Assembly (NCBI GenBank): GCA_017430675.1
Contig: JAFRMM010000111.1
Location: 1-10,418 of the forward strand
Direction: 5' to 3'
Source of the DNA: Prevotella sp.
Lineage (GTDB): Bacteria > Bacteroidota > Bacteroidia > Bacteroidales > Bacteroidaceae
DNA length: 10,418 bases
In this document: positions 1-6,481 of the stretch, in pieces
Numbering within the stretch: position 1 is the stretch's first letter
How the letters are laid out: the number at the start of each line of letters is the position of its first letter
Position numbers and translations under genes: made by a program
The notes under the pieces: model-generated
What the model saw: the letters and a program-made list of their open reading frames with translations, nothing else
Told to the model about the DNA's origin: nothing
Databases searched by the model: none

Positions 1-60
1 AAGGCGGTGGTCGTAGGAGCGCTTGACCAGTACGGAAACGGAGGCGATCCGCTGAATTAA
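1..60 (+). CDS. C-terminal end of an unidentified protein (partial)
   Basis: Only the last 19 codons and a TAA stop are inside the window. They read KAVVVGALDQYGNGGDPLN, in frame from base 1. This is too short to assign a family. A short beta-strand followed by a Gly/Asn/Asp-rich tail would suit the end of a fimbrillin-like or other surface beta-sandwich protein, and the next gene on the same strand is fimbrillin-like and starts only 36 bases later, so the two are probably co-transcribed. That reading is inference from context. Confidence 0.55.
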   Translation, partial: KAVVVGALDQYGNGGDPLN

Positions 61-96
61 TCCAGAACCGATGTCAAACCCGTAAAACAGACAACA

Positions 97-939
97 ATGA
101 TGAAGACATTCAGATATATGACGATAGCAGCGCTGAGCCTCCTGATGGCCGCCTGCAGCAGTAACGACGATATTACCCCTGGCCAGGTCTCTACGACCGG
201 CAGGGGCATCCCCTTCACCGCCACCGTCAGCAGGGACGGCAACACAACGCGCACCGTACTGACGGAAGATGCCACGAACGGCACCATCGCCGCCGCCTGG
301 GAGACAGGCGACGAACTGGCACTGGTCTATCAGGTGGGCGGCGTCACCAAAGTGACTAAGGCCACGGTGACGGCCCAGAGCGACAAGACCGCCACCATCA
401 CCGCCTCGCTCGACGAAGGCGTGACCGAGGGTACGGCCGTCACGCTGACCTATCCCTATGATGCGGTCAACAGCGAAGATCCGGGAGATCCTGATTACGG
501 AAAGGTCAAGTATGACGAATTAGCCAGCCAGGATGGCACGCTGGCCTCCATCGCCGATTATTACGCCATCTGTCAGGGCGACGGCACGCTGACCATTGCC
601 TCAGGTGCGGCCTCGCTTAAAGCCGACGTGACGATGGCGAGCAAGATGGCCATCTGGAAACTCTCGCTCACCGACGGCACCAATGCCATCAAGGCCACAC
701 AAGTCAATATCGTTAAAGGCGAAGACGAACTGATGGCCATTGTGATGCCCGAAGGAGGAGGCACCTTCAGTGAATTCTATGTCGCTGTGCCCGCCGTCAG
801 CAACGGCACAATCAACATTTCGGCTGCTACCAGTGAGGGCGATTATACCTATACCAAGACCGGCGTCACCCTCGAAGCCGGCAAATACTACCAGTCGGCA
901 GTGACGATGGAAGCGGAGGTGTTTGTACCAACGGAATGA
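97..939 (+). CDS. Fimbrillin-family (Mfa-like) surface lipoprotein
   Basis: The 280-residue protein begins with a lipoprotein signal peptide: positive start (MMKTFRYM), hydrophobic run, and lipobox LMAAC with the lipidated Cys at residue 20. The residues after it (SSNDD) are acidic, resembling the Bacteroidota lipoprotein export signal, so surface display is likely. The mature part has fimbrillin-like features: IPFTATVSRD and a Thr-rich strand near 38-58, AAWETGDELALVY near 66-78, TYPYDAV near 118-124, FYVAVPA near 227-233, and the C-terminal AGKYYQSAVTM near 261-271. Such proteins are pilus subunits or tip/anchor proteins; which role applies here cannot be told. No anchor or usher-like partner is visible apart from the truncated upstream gene. 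The start could be codon 1 or 2 (ATGATG at 97); there is no Shine-Dalgarno, as usual in this phylum. Family call is from pattern recognition. Confidence 0.8.
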   Translation: MMKTFRYMTIAALSLLMAACSSNDDITPGQVSTTGRGIPFTATVSRDGNTTRTVLTEDATNGTIAAAWETGDELALVYQVGGVTKVTKATVTAQSDKTATITASLDEGVTEGTAVTLTYPYDAVNSEDPGDPDYGKVKYDELASQDGTLASIADYYAICQGDGTLTIASGAASLKADVTMASKMAIWKLSLTDGTNAIKATQVNIVKGEDELMAIVMPEGGGTFSEFYVAVPAVSNGTINISAATSEGDYTYTKTGVTLEAGKYYQSAVTMEAEVFVPTE

Positions 940-965
940 GCACAGCGGGGTCAGGAACCTCTGTG
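940..965 (+). terminator. Weak hairpin after the fimbrillin-like gene
   Basis: Just past the stop codon, CACAG (941-945) pairs with CTGTG (961-965), and GGGT (948-951) pairs with ACCT (957-960) inside it (one G-T wobble), with a two-base bulge and a five-base loop. There is no T-run after it. The first 16 bases (GCACAGCGGGGTCAGG) are the exact reverse complement of 1444-1459 in the strong terminator at the other end of this intergenic region, so it looks like a decayed copy of the same terminator-type palindrome. Confidence 0.4.
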
Positions 966-967
966 TA

Positions 968-1080
968 CAGATACAGATGATACAGATAAAATAGTAACTT
1001 TCTCACGCGTACCGTGTGTGTGTGCGTATGCGCGGTACGCGTGAGGATTCTTGGAAAACATCTGTATGTATCTGTATCTG
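968..1080. repeat. Large nested inverted repeat (outer arms)
   Basis: CAGATACAGAT at 968-978 is the exact reverse complement of 1070-1080, and TACAGAT at 981-987 is the reverse complement of 1060-1066. The outer arms therefore pair over about 20 bases with a small bulge, and they enclose the GC-rich hairpin at 1002-1045. The arms are themselves made of repeated ACAGAT/ATACAGAT units. The whole could form a long two-part stem in RNA or a cruciform in DNA. Confidence 0.75.
1002..1045. repeat. Palindromic repeat copy 1 (13-bp stem, 18-base loop)
   Basis: CTCACGCGTACCG (1002-1014) and CGGTACGCGTGAG (1033-1045) are perfect reverse complements. The loop (1015-1032) contains a short TG dinucleotide run. 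The arms are identical to the outer 13 bases of the hairpin at 1108-1147. No T-run follows, so this is not a standard intrinsic terminator. Confidence 0.85.
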
Positions 1081-1248
1081 ATCAGTGACGCTATAATATG
1101 CAAACTTCTCACGCGTACCGCATGCACGCACATGCGGTACGCGTGAGTCTTTTATGAAACCGAGCGTCACTGGTGTCCCTTTGTCTGTTTCTGGACAGTG
1201 GACAGTATTGACACTAAAAAACCGCTTGATGATCTCTGTTCTTTCCAT
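1003..1248 (-). CDS. Doubtful 81-residue ORF running through the palindromes
   Basis: A minus-strand ORF starts at 1248 (MERTEIIKRFFSVNTV...) about 20 bases downstream of a TATCTTTG element at 1271-1278. Its first 40 residues look like ordinary sequence. The rest is the translation of the palindromes: each copy gives SRVP..R, and copy 2 gives TREK. The stop codon is itself part of the second palindrome (…TRYA). No family is recognised. It may be a real small gene, a former gene truncated by palindrome insertion, or chance coding within a repeat element. The short AC/TG dinucleotide run just before the stop would shift the frame if its length changed. Confidence 0.2.
   Translation of the reverse strand: MERTEIIKRFFSVNTVHCPETDKGTPVTLGFIKDSRVPHVRACGTREKFAYYSVTDQIQIHTDVFQESSRVPRIRTHTRYA
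1108..1147. repeat. Palindromic repeat copy 2 (17-bp stem, 6-base loop)
   Basis: CTCACGCGTACCGCATG (1108-1124) is perfectly complementary to 1131-1147, leaving loop CACGCA. The outer 13 bases of each arm equal those of the hairpin at 1002-1045, while the inner part and loop differ. Conserved arms with a free loop resemble a dispersed intergenic palindrome (REP-like) or a structured RNA element. TCTTTTA follows on the plus strand, so some plus-strand terminator activity is possible. Confidence 0.85.
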
Positions 1249-1270
1249 ACCTCATTTTATTATCGCGCGA

Positions 1271-1278
1271 CAAAGATA
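1271..1278 (-). promoter_or_regulatory. Candidate -7 promoter element, minus strand
   Basis: Read on the minus strand, this is TATCTTTG, matching the Bacteroidota -7 consensus TAnnTTTG. No clear TTTG lies 19-20 bases upstream, so only half of the promoter is supported. If active it would start a transcript near 1265 that runs through both palindromes toward the fimbrillin-like gene's 3' end. Confidence 0.35.
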
Positions 1279-1346
1279 CGAAATAAAACGATACGTTTGC
1301 CGAAAATCCCCAACTCAGGATAAACCTAAATTTATAAGGGGGCGGC

Positions 1347-1421
1347 AATACTCAATGAGTATTGAAAATTACTCAATGACTATTTCAAATTACTCAATGA
1401 CTATTTCAGATTAGTCACTGC
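1347..1421. repeat. 21-base tandem repeat, three full copies and a partial one
   Basis: Units begin at 1347, 1368, 1389 and 1410 (the last is 12 bases). Copies 2 and 3 differ only at their last base; copy 1 has several changes. Each unit contains TACTCAATGA; in copy 1 the segment ATACTCAATGAGTAT (1348-1362) is a near-perfect palindrome with 7-base arms. Each unit divides into three heptads. The array sits between the minus-strand -7-like element and the GH9 terminator. It may be a simple A/T repeat or a set of phased binding sites (two helical turns per unit). Confidence 0.8.
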
Positions 1422-1432
1422 TTAATTTCGAA

Positions 1433-1459
1433 GCACAGCGGGGCCTGACCCCGCTGTGC
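1433..1459 (-). terminator. Strong hairpin terminator after the GH9 gene
   Basis: GCACAGCGGGG (1433-1443) and CCCCGCTGTGC (1449-1459) form a perfect 11-bp stem with a 5-base loop, six bases past the GH9 stop codon. On the minus strand only a poor T tract follows (TTCGAAATT), so efficiency is uncertain. It would end the five-gene lut-esterase-GH9 run and, read from the other side, protect it from plus-strand transcription. Confidence 0.65.
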
Positions 1460-1465
1460 ATGTCT

Positions 1466-4108
1466 TTACTTCGTAACCAGATTCTTGAACGCCGAACCGA
1501 AGATGATGTATTGTGTATTACCGGCTATCGTGCCCTCGTTCTGTCCCCAGAGGAAGGGCCAGTCGTCGAAGTTCTCGAAGTGGTCAGGCAAACGGAACAG
1601 TAGGCCGGGGGCCACATTTCCCGGGATGGCTGAGAAGTCTGCGCGGTTGTTGCCGTAGAATACTTGCTTCGGACGGGCAGCACCCACCACGGCCACAAAC
1701 GAGTAGTTGTGATAGGGATGGCAGCCGTAGAGCCAGTTGGACACGCGGTAGATCTCATCCTTCTTCACGATGTCGGGGTAGTAGAGGTGCGCATAGTTCA
1801 CCGCGATACCGAAGTTGAGCACCATGTTCACACCTGCCCAGTTGCCCAGTCCGATGGGAACGCCGTAGGGGTTCTGCTTGTCGAAACCGTGGATATAGTC
1901 ATTGTACTTCTCCACGTACGGGCGCAGTTTCTCTTTGTAGGCCTCGTCCATGTAGGGGATGGCATCGAGGGCGGTCTGCATGTTGCCAGACAGACGTAAC
2001 TCCAGGGCATCCCATATCTGCTTCTCGAAGTTGTCGAGATAGGTCTTCTCCTGCGTGGCGCCGTAGAGCATCAGGTTCGTGGCCATATCCCCCAGTTCTT
2101 CGCGGTTCTTGCGACTGCGCTCCATCAGTTTCTGACGCTTCTTGTCAGGCTTAGCGCCTTGCTGACGGGGATTGGCGATGCTCGTCTGTTCTGTGCCGTC
2201 GAGCCAACTGAACTCCATTTCCGGCTGTGCGTTCCTGGCCGCCGTGCGCTGGGCGATGAGTTCTGTCGCCTCCTTCATCAGCCGTTTCGACTGTGTGAGG
2301 GCGCGCTCTGCCAGATCATCGTTGTAGCCTTTGAGAGCATGACTGGCGGCGGCAAACATCGTGGCGGCACGCAGGTCAAGTTGCGGATTGCGGGTGGTGA
2401 AGGCCCACATGTCGTCGGGCGTGCCACTGCGCTTGCCGTCGGCTGATACCTCGTAGGGCTTCAGCGAGGGGTCATAGTGCAGACCATCGGTGATCGAGGC
2501 AGCATCACCCAGATGGTGGTAGTTGTCAAGGATAGAGTTCGAGAGGGTCTGCGACATGTGACCGATCTGCTCGGCCTGAGCCACAAGGTTCAGTGTGCCA
2601 TGCTCGATGAACTGCAGGATGTCGGGCACACCGTCGGGACGGTGCAGATCGACGTAGCGCTGCTTCTGGCTGACGAAGGTCTCGTCGCGCAGAGGCTTGA
2701 AGAGTTCCCACGTGCGGATGAAGTTCTGCACGACGTTGATGTTCGAGCCCGTCTCGATGTCGAAGTCGCCGGCATCGAAGAACCCGCCGATGTTCAGACC
2801 GGGGATCAACTCGTATGGCTTGTACTTCGTGTCGGTCGTCGGTCCCTGCGAGTGCAGGTCGAAATGGTCGCTGGGCGGGGCCTGCAGATAACCCTCCTTG
2901 AAGGGCTCTCCGTGCCAGGTGCGGTAGCCCTCGGTGACGTACATGTGGTTCATGTGGATGGGTACCCAGACGTCGGTGGTGGCATCGGTGATCTTGTCAT
3001 AGACATGCTCGTCGATGAGGAAGTTGTTCGTCTTCGTGTCACCATACTGGATATAGTAGATGCCGGGCTCCTTGACACTGGAGAAGTCGAACTTCACGTA
3101 ATTGTATTTGAAGTAGGGTCCCCACGGCTGGGTGTCACCCTTATAGACTTCCTCCGTTGTCCCGTCGGTCTTGATGCGGAAGAGTGAGGCGGTGGTTTTC
3201 ACCTGATCCTGCTTGTCGAGTTCGATGATGGCCACTTTCGGCTGCTCGGGGATATAGCCCACCTGACAGAAACCGATATTCGGCTCACGGATCCATCCCG
3301 GGATGGCGTTGGGCTCCACCGTCCAGGTCACCACCTTACCCGTCTTGCCCTTCGGCAATACGCTGCGCAACACAAACCAGCCGTTCTGGGCCAGCATCCG
3401 TCCGTCGAAGAGTTGTAACTCAGAGTCCTCACTGCTGATGCGGACCATCCGCTCCGGGGCATCCGGGGCTATGATGATGCTGTGGCCTTTCTCCAACGGA
3501 CAGGGATCCACGAACTGGTCGGTGCCACGGTCGTCGTAGGTCTTGAAGCCCTTGAACTGTCGGGGTTTCTCTGAGTTCGGACGGGCGATGGTCTGACTCG
3601 TCGCATAGCGCGGGAAACGGTTCAGCCGTCCATCCATCGTGAAGGTCTTCAGCCAGTATTGAGAGGGCAGGAACTCGAGGTTGAATCCCGCCTCTCCAGC
3701 CAGTCTATCGGGTACGGGCTTGTCGAGCCAGACGGCAATCTCCACGGCCTTGCCCTTGGCCGTCACCACGATACGGCTGTCGAAGTCATAGTCGTCGTAA
3801 CGCAGACTGACCTCAATACTGTTGTCGTCCTTGTTTACTTGACGGCTGGTCGTCTTCGGCACGAGGTCCCACTGCTCTGGGGTGTTGTTCAGACGGACGG
3901 CACCGCCCTGGATCGTGCGCACCCCGTGGTGGATGATCTCGATACCCGAGTTCTTCTCGTCGTTGAACCCGCCGTTAAAGTTGTTACTATATACCAGCAC
4001 GTTCACACCCTGCCGCTCGAAATAACCCAAGTCGTTCAGTCTCAGGTCCTGTGCCATGCCGGAGGATGTTGCCAGCATGGCCATGATGGATAAAATGGCT
4101 TTCTTCAT
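1466..4108 (-). CDS. Secreted GH9 family glycoside hydrolase with extra N-terminal domain
   Basis: An 880-residue exported enzyme. Residues 1-19 are a signal peptide (MKKAILSIMAMLATSSGMA) without lipobox. Residues about 21-270 form a beta-rich domain not found in typical GH9 cellulases (LEFLPSQYWLKTFTMDG near 144-160). Residues about 275-366 match the CelD-type Ig-like domain (CQVGYIPEQPKVAI). Residues about 370-875 are the helical GH9 catalytic domain: GGFFDAGDFD at 441-450 with the expected catalytic base Asp448, VPDILQFIEHG near 494-504, NWAGVNMVLN near 756-765, and WGQNEG near 854-859 with the expected acid Glu858. GH9 enzymes cleave beta-1,4-glucan-type backbones with inversion. The usual HHR substrate-binding motif appears as NNR (820-822), and a Lys/Arg-rich insert lies near 620-670, so substrate is uncertain. 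The gene follows the esterase by 11 bases and is the last of the run. Confidence 0.85.
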   Translation of the reverse strand: MKKAILSIMAMLATSSGMAQDLRLNDLGYFERQGVNVLVYSNNFNGGFNDEKNSGIEIIHHGVRTIQGGAVRLNNTPEQWDLVPKTTSRQVNKDDNSIEVSLRYDDYDFDSRIVVTAKGKAVEIAVWLDKPVPDRLAGEAGFNLEFLPSQYWLKTFTMDGRLNRFPRYATSQTIARPNSEKPRQFKGFKTYDDRGTDQFVDPCPLEKGHSIIIAPDAPERMVRISSEDSELQLFDGRMLAQNGWFVLRSVLPKGKTGKVVTWTVEPNAIPGWIREPNIGFCQVGYIPEQPKVAIIELDKQDQVKTTASLFRIKTDGTTEEVYKGDTQPWGPYFKYNYVKFDFSSVKEPGIYYIQYGDTKTNNFLIDEHVYDKITDATTDVWVPIHMNHMYVTEGYRTWHGEPFKEGYLQAPPSDHFDLHSQGPTTDTKYKPYELIPGLNIGGFFDAGDFDIETGSNINVVQNFIRTWELFKPLRDETFVSQKQRYVDLHRPDGVPDILQFIEHGTLNLVAQAEQIGHMSQTLSNSILDNYHHLGDAASITDGLHYDPSLKPYEVSADGKRSGTPDDMWAFTTRNPQLDLRAATMFAAASHALKGYNDDLAERALTQSKRLMKEATELIAQRTAARNAQPEMEFSWLDGTEQTSIANPRQQGAKPDKKRQKLMERSRKNREELGDMATNLMLYGATQEKTYLDNFEKQIWDALELRLSGNMQTALDAIPYMDEAYKEKLRPYVEKYNDYIHGFDKQNPYGVPIGLGNWAGVNMVLNFGIAVNYAHLYYPDIVKKDEIYRVSNWLYGCHPYHNYSFVAVVGAARPKQVFYGNNRADFSAIPGNVAPGLLFRLPDHFENFDDWPFLWGQNEGTIAGNTQYIIFGSAFKNLVTK

Positions 4109-4119
4109 AAATCAGTCAG

Positions 4120-6468
4120 TTATCGTTTAGTTTTTGTGATTTGTTGTACTGTCTTCAACAGTTGTTTGGAGGGCGCAGTCTCCCCTTCGTATGGTAACAG
4201 ATACCACCGGACGGTCCAGTCGAGTTGCTCCTGGGGCTTCAGGGTGGTGTAGGCGCCCTGGCTCTCCAGTTCGATATGGGCCTTGCCGCGATTGACGTAG
4301 ATCTGCACCTCTGCCTCGTCGGGAGCAGGCTGCGTGGGCTTCAGGTCGTCGAACTTCTTGACCATCAGCAGACCCTTGTTCGCGTAGGCCAGCCAACCCT
4401 TGCCGTCGGCATTGATCTTGCGGTTCTCGTTGGTCTCGTCGGTCTTGTACCACACGGCACCGTATTCTGCCTTGAAGTCCATGAGACCAGCGGGCGTGAT
4501 GCCGTCGAGGGGAGCGTCGAAGAAGATGAGGCCGCCATCGTTAAACACGCGGGTGATCTCCCAGGGGGCCACCTTGCGCTCCTGATCGCTCTCATTGATA
4601 ATGGAATAGGTGATGACGATGGCACCGTCCTTGGCATCCGTAGAGAAGTCCTTGCGGATGCGGTATCCCAGACGGCCATTGACAGCGCTGGTCATGACGA
4701 GGTGACCGTCTTTCTCCTCCACGGTGTAAGGCTGCTTGTCGAACTCGGGCACGGGCGGCCAGTTCCACTCCTTCTGAGGACTGGTCCAGAAGGTGCTGCC
4801 GAAAGCCTCCTGCATGGTGAGTTGCGAGATGGCCTCCTGATCCTTATACTTCAGCGACATGATCTTGCCGCCCTTCGTAGGATAGACGGTCATGGTAACA
4901 TCGCCCACCTTCAGTTGTTTGCTGCTCTGGCGGTCGCGGAACTCGTCGAGTTGCGTGAAACAGTGCTTGTCGATGATCTCGGCCAACTTGCGGTCGTGGT
5001 TGTGATGGAAGCGGATCTCCTTGCCCAACTCCAGCAGTTCGCCGTTCTCCTTTGTATAGGGATGCCATACCTCGGGCAGCCATGAGACGTTGGGATCGCC
5101 TACCTTGGCGAAGCGTGCCCAGATGGTGCTCATGGCGTCGGCTAAGCCGATATTGGGATACTCAGGAGCACCCACATCGACAAGATTGTCAAAGCAGTAT
5201 TTCAACTCTGCCCCATGCACACTGGCATTATTCGCCTTCGATCGCTGGGTGAACATATACATATAGGTGGGCGCCTGACGCGTCTCGGCTATCTCGTCGG
5301 CCGTGATGATCGTCTTAGGACGGAAGAGCCAGTCGATGCTCAGCAGGTCCTGTGGCGTATAGTCGGGATAAGCCTCGGCAAAGGCCTTGATATAAGCCTG
5401 TGTGTCCCAGCCGAAGGTCTTCATCAGTTCGCGACGGGCCTCGTCGATGGTGATCTCCTGGTCGTAGCGCAGGCGCTGGAGTTCGTTGAACGTGGTACCG
5501 ATCATGATGGGGATATTATCGGAGATCTTCGCAAAGCCGTTCTGGAAGGGCTGCTGGAGCAGTACCTCACCATCGGGCGTAGGACCGAAGCCCCACATCA
5601 TCGGGGTGCCGGGCTTACGGGTGCCGATGCTGGCAGCCATGGCGCGCTGTCCGGCGGCGTAGAGTTCCTCGTAGGGCACGTCCTTGATCTTGTCGATGTC
5701 CTTGGCGTCGATGTTCAGTTCCTTGAGCACGGCCTGACCCAGTTCCTCGGTCATCTGCTTGGTATTGACGTTGAGGATGGTGCCGCTCATGATGATAGCC
5801 TTATGGAAGAGCCCCTTGGCGGGGGGCATACAGAGCAGGGTACCCACCTTACCGCCACCGCCCGACTCTCCGAAGATCGTGACGTTCGAGGGATCGCCGC
5901 CAAACTGACGGATGTTCTTCTGTACCCATTCGAGGGCCTGTACCACGTCGAGCATACCCACGTTGCCGGAGTATTTGTATTTCTCGCTGCAAGCCGAGAG
6001 GTCGAGGAAGCCGAGGATGTTCAGACGATGATTGACACTCACCACTACTACGTCCTTCTGGGCCAGTTTCATGCCAGGATCCCACGCCGAGGTGCCTGAG
6101 TCGAAACCGCCACCGTGGAGCCATACCATCACGGGTTTCTTAGCCTTCGTGTCGGTGGTCCATACGTTCAACACACAGCACTGTTCCGACATCTCTGCCT
6201 CGCTCAACTGCTTGCCCCAGGTATTTTGCATGGCTTGAGGTCCCCAGTGGTCGCACACCCGGACGGCATCCCACTTGGCCACGGGCTGTGGCGGCATGAA
6301 CCGCTCCACTTTCGCGTAGGGGATGCCAAGGAAACCTATTGAACCCTCGTGATCAAAACCTTTCACCAGTCCAGACTCGGTACTTACTACCATCTGGGCG
6401 TCATTTTGTGCCTTGCCGCCCATGACGAACAGCAAGGCCATCGTTGATAATAAAAAAATACGTTTCAT
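4120..6468 (-). CDS. Secreted type-B carboxylesterase with C-terminal DUF4380-like domain
   Basis: A 782-residue exported protein with signal peptide at about 1-20 (MKRIFLLSTMALLFVMGGKA). Residues about 25-505 are an alpha/beta-hydrolase of the type-B carboxylesterase family: oxyanion-hole HGGGF at 118-122, nucleophile elbow GESGGG with Ser202, likely acid Glu329 (GTTFNEL), and likely His418 (VHGAELKYCFDN). All three triad residues are present. Residues about 515-770 form a second, beta-rich domain (KGGKIMSLKYKDQE, FGSTFWTSPQKEWNWPP, PWEITRVFNDGG) that resembles DUF4380, a mutarotase-like sandwich. Ordinary family members are about 500-550 residues, so this is a fusion. Periplasmic removal of acyl or aromatic ester groups from plant polysaccharide is inferred from the neighbouring GH9. 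It starts 13 bases after lutC; the substrate cannot be read from sequence. Confidence 0.85.
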   Translation of the reverse strand: MKRIFLLSTMALLFVMGGKAQNDAQMVVSTESGLVKGFDHEGSIGFLGIPYAKVERFMPPQPVAKWDAVRVCDHWGPQAMQNTWGKQLSEAEMSEQCCVLNVWTTDTKAKKPVMVWLHGGGFDSGTSAWDPGMKLAQKDVVVVSVNHRLNILGFLDLSACSEKYKYSGNVGMLDVVQALEWVQKNIRQFGGDPSNVTIFGESGGGGKVGTLLCMPPAKGLFHKAIIMSGTILNVNTKQMTEELGQAVLKELNIDAKDIDKIKDVPYEELYAAGQRAMAASIGTRKPGTPMMWGFGPTPDGEVLLQQPFQNGFAKISDNIPIMIGTTFNELQRLRYDQEITIDEARRELMKTFGWDTQAYIKAFAEAYPDYTPQDLLSIDWLFRPKTIITADEIAETRQAPTYMYMFTQRSKANNASVHGAELKYCFDNLVDVGAPEYPNIGLADAMSTIWARFAKVGDPNVSWLPEVWHPYTKENGELLELGKEIRFHHNHDRKLAEIIDKHCFTQLDEFRDRQSSKQLKVGDVTMTVYPTKGGKIMSLKYKDQEAISQLTMQEAFGSTFWTSPQKEWNWPPVPEFDKQPYTVEEKDGHLVMTSAVNGRLGYRIRKDFSTDAKDGAIVITYSIINESDQERKVAPWEITRVFNDGGLIFFDAPLDGITPAGLMDFKAEYGAVWYKTDETNENRKINADGKGWLAYANKGLLMVKKFDDLKPTQPAPDEAEVQIYVNRGKAHIELESQGAYTTLKPQEQLDWTVRWYLLPYEGETAPSKQLLKTVQQITKTKR

Positions 6469-6481
6469 TTTCAGTTTGAAA

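Larger units (their letters stand above)
940..1465. other. Repeat-rich intergenic region between convergent genes
   Basis: About 525 bases without a convincing gene separate the 3' ends of the fimbrillin-like gene and the GH9 gene. In order it holds a weak hairpin (940-965), a nested inverted repeat (968-1080), a second hairpin with the same core (1108-1147), a stretch with no evident feature apart from a doubtful minus-strand ORF start (1150-1260), a minus-strand -7-like element (1271-1278), a 21-base tandem repeat (1347-1421) and a strong terminator (1433-1459). Confidence 0.8.

Noticed and set aside
951..1133. Minus-strand ORF of 60 codons
   Set aside because: Made almost entirely of palindrome and ACAGAT repeat sequence. 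It is considered only as the alternative frame of the doubtful ORF at 1003-1248.
1292..1299. Plus-strand -7 element TACGTTTG
   Set aside because: It matches TAnnTTTG, but there is no TTTG at the right distance and no gene downstream on that strand; likely chance.
1154..1414. Plus-strand ORF of 86 codons ending in repeated YSMTIS units
   Set aside because: The repeat in the protein is only the translation of the 21-base DNA repeat. The rest has no recognisable pattern, and it starts beside a palindrome with no promoter.
1347..1421. CRISPR array
   Set aside because: The units are contiguous 21-base tandem repeats with no spacers, and no cas genes are nearby.
2477..3187. Plus-strand ORF of 236 codons opposite the GH9 gene
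   Set aside because: Antisense shadow of the GH9 coding region; no motif, no promoter and no start context.
4225..6099. Long plus-strand ORFs of 286 and 294 codons opposite the esterase gene
   Set aside because: They are mirror frames of a clear gene with intact catalytic motifs. Their composition (runs of Leu, Val, Gly, Asp, His) is typical of antisense reading of GC-rich third positions, and no family is recognisable.
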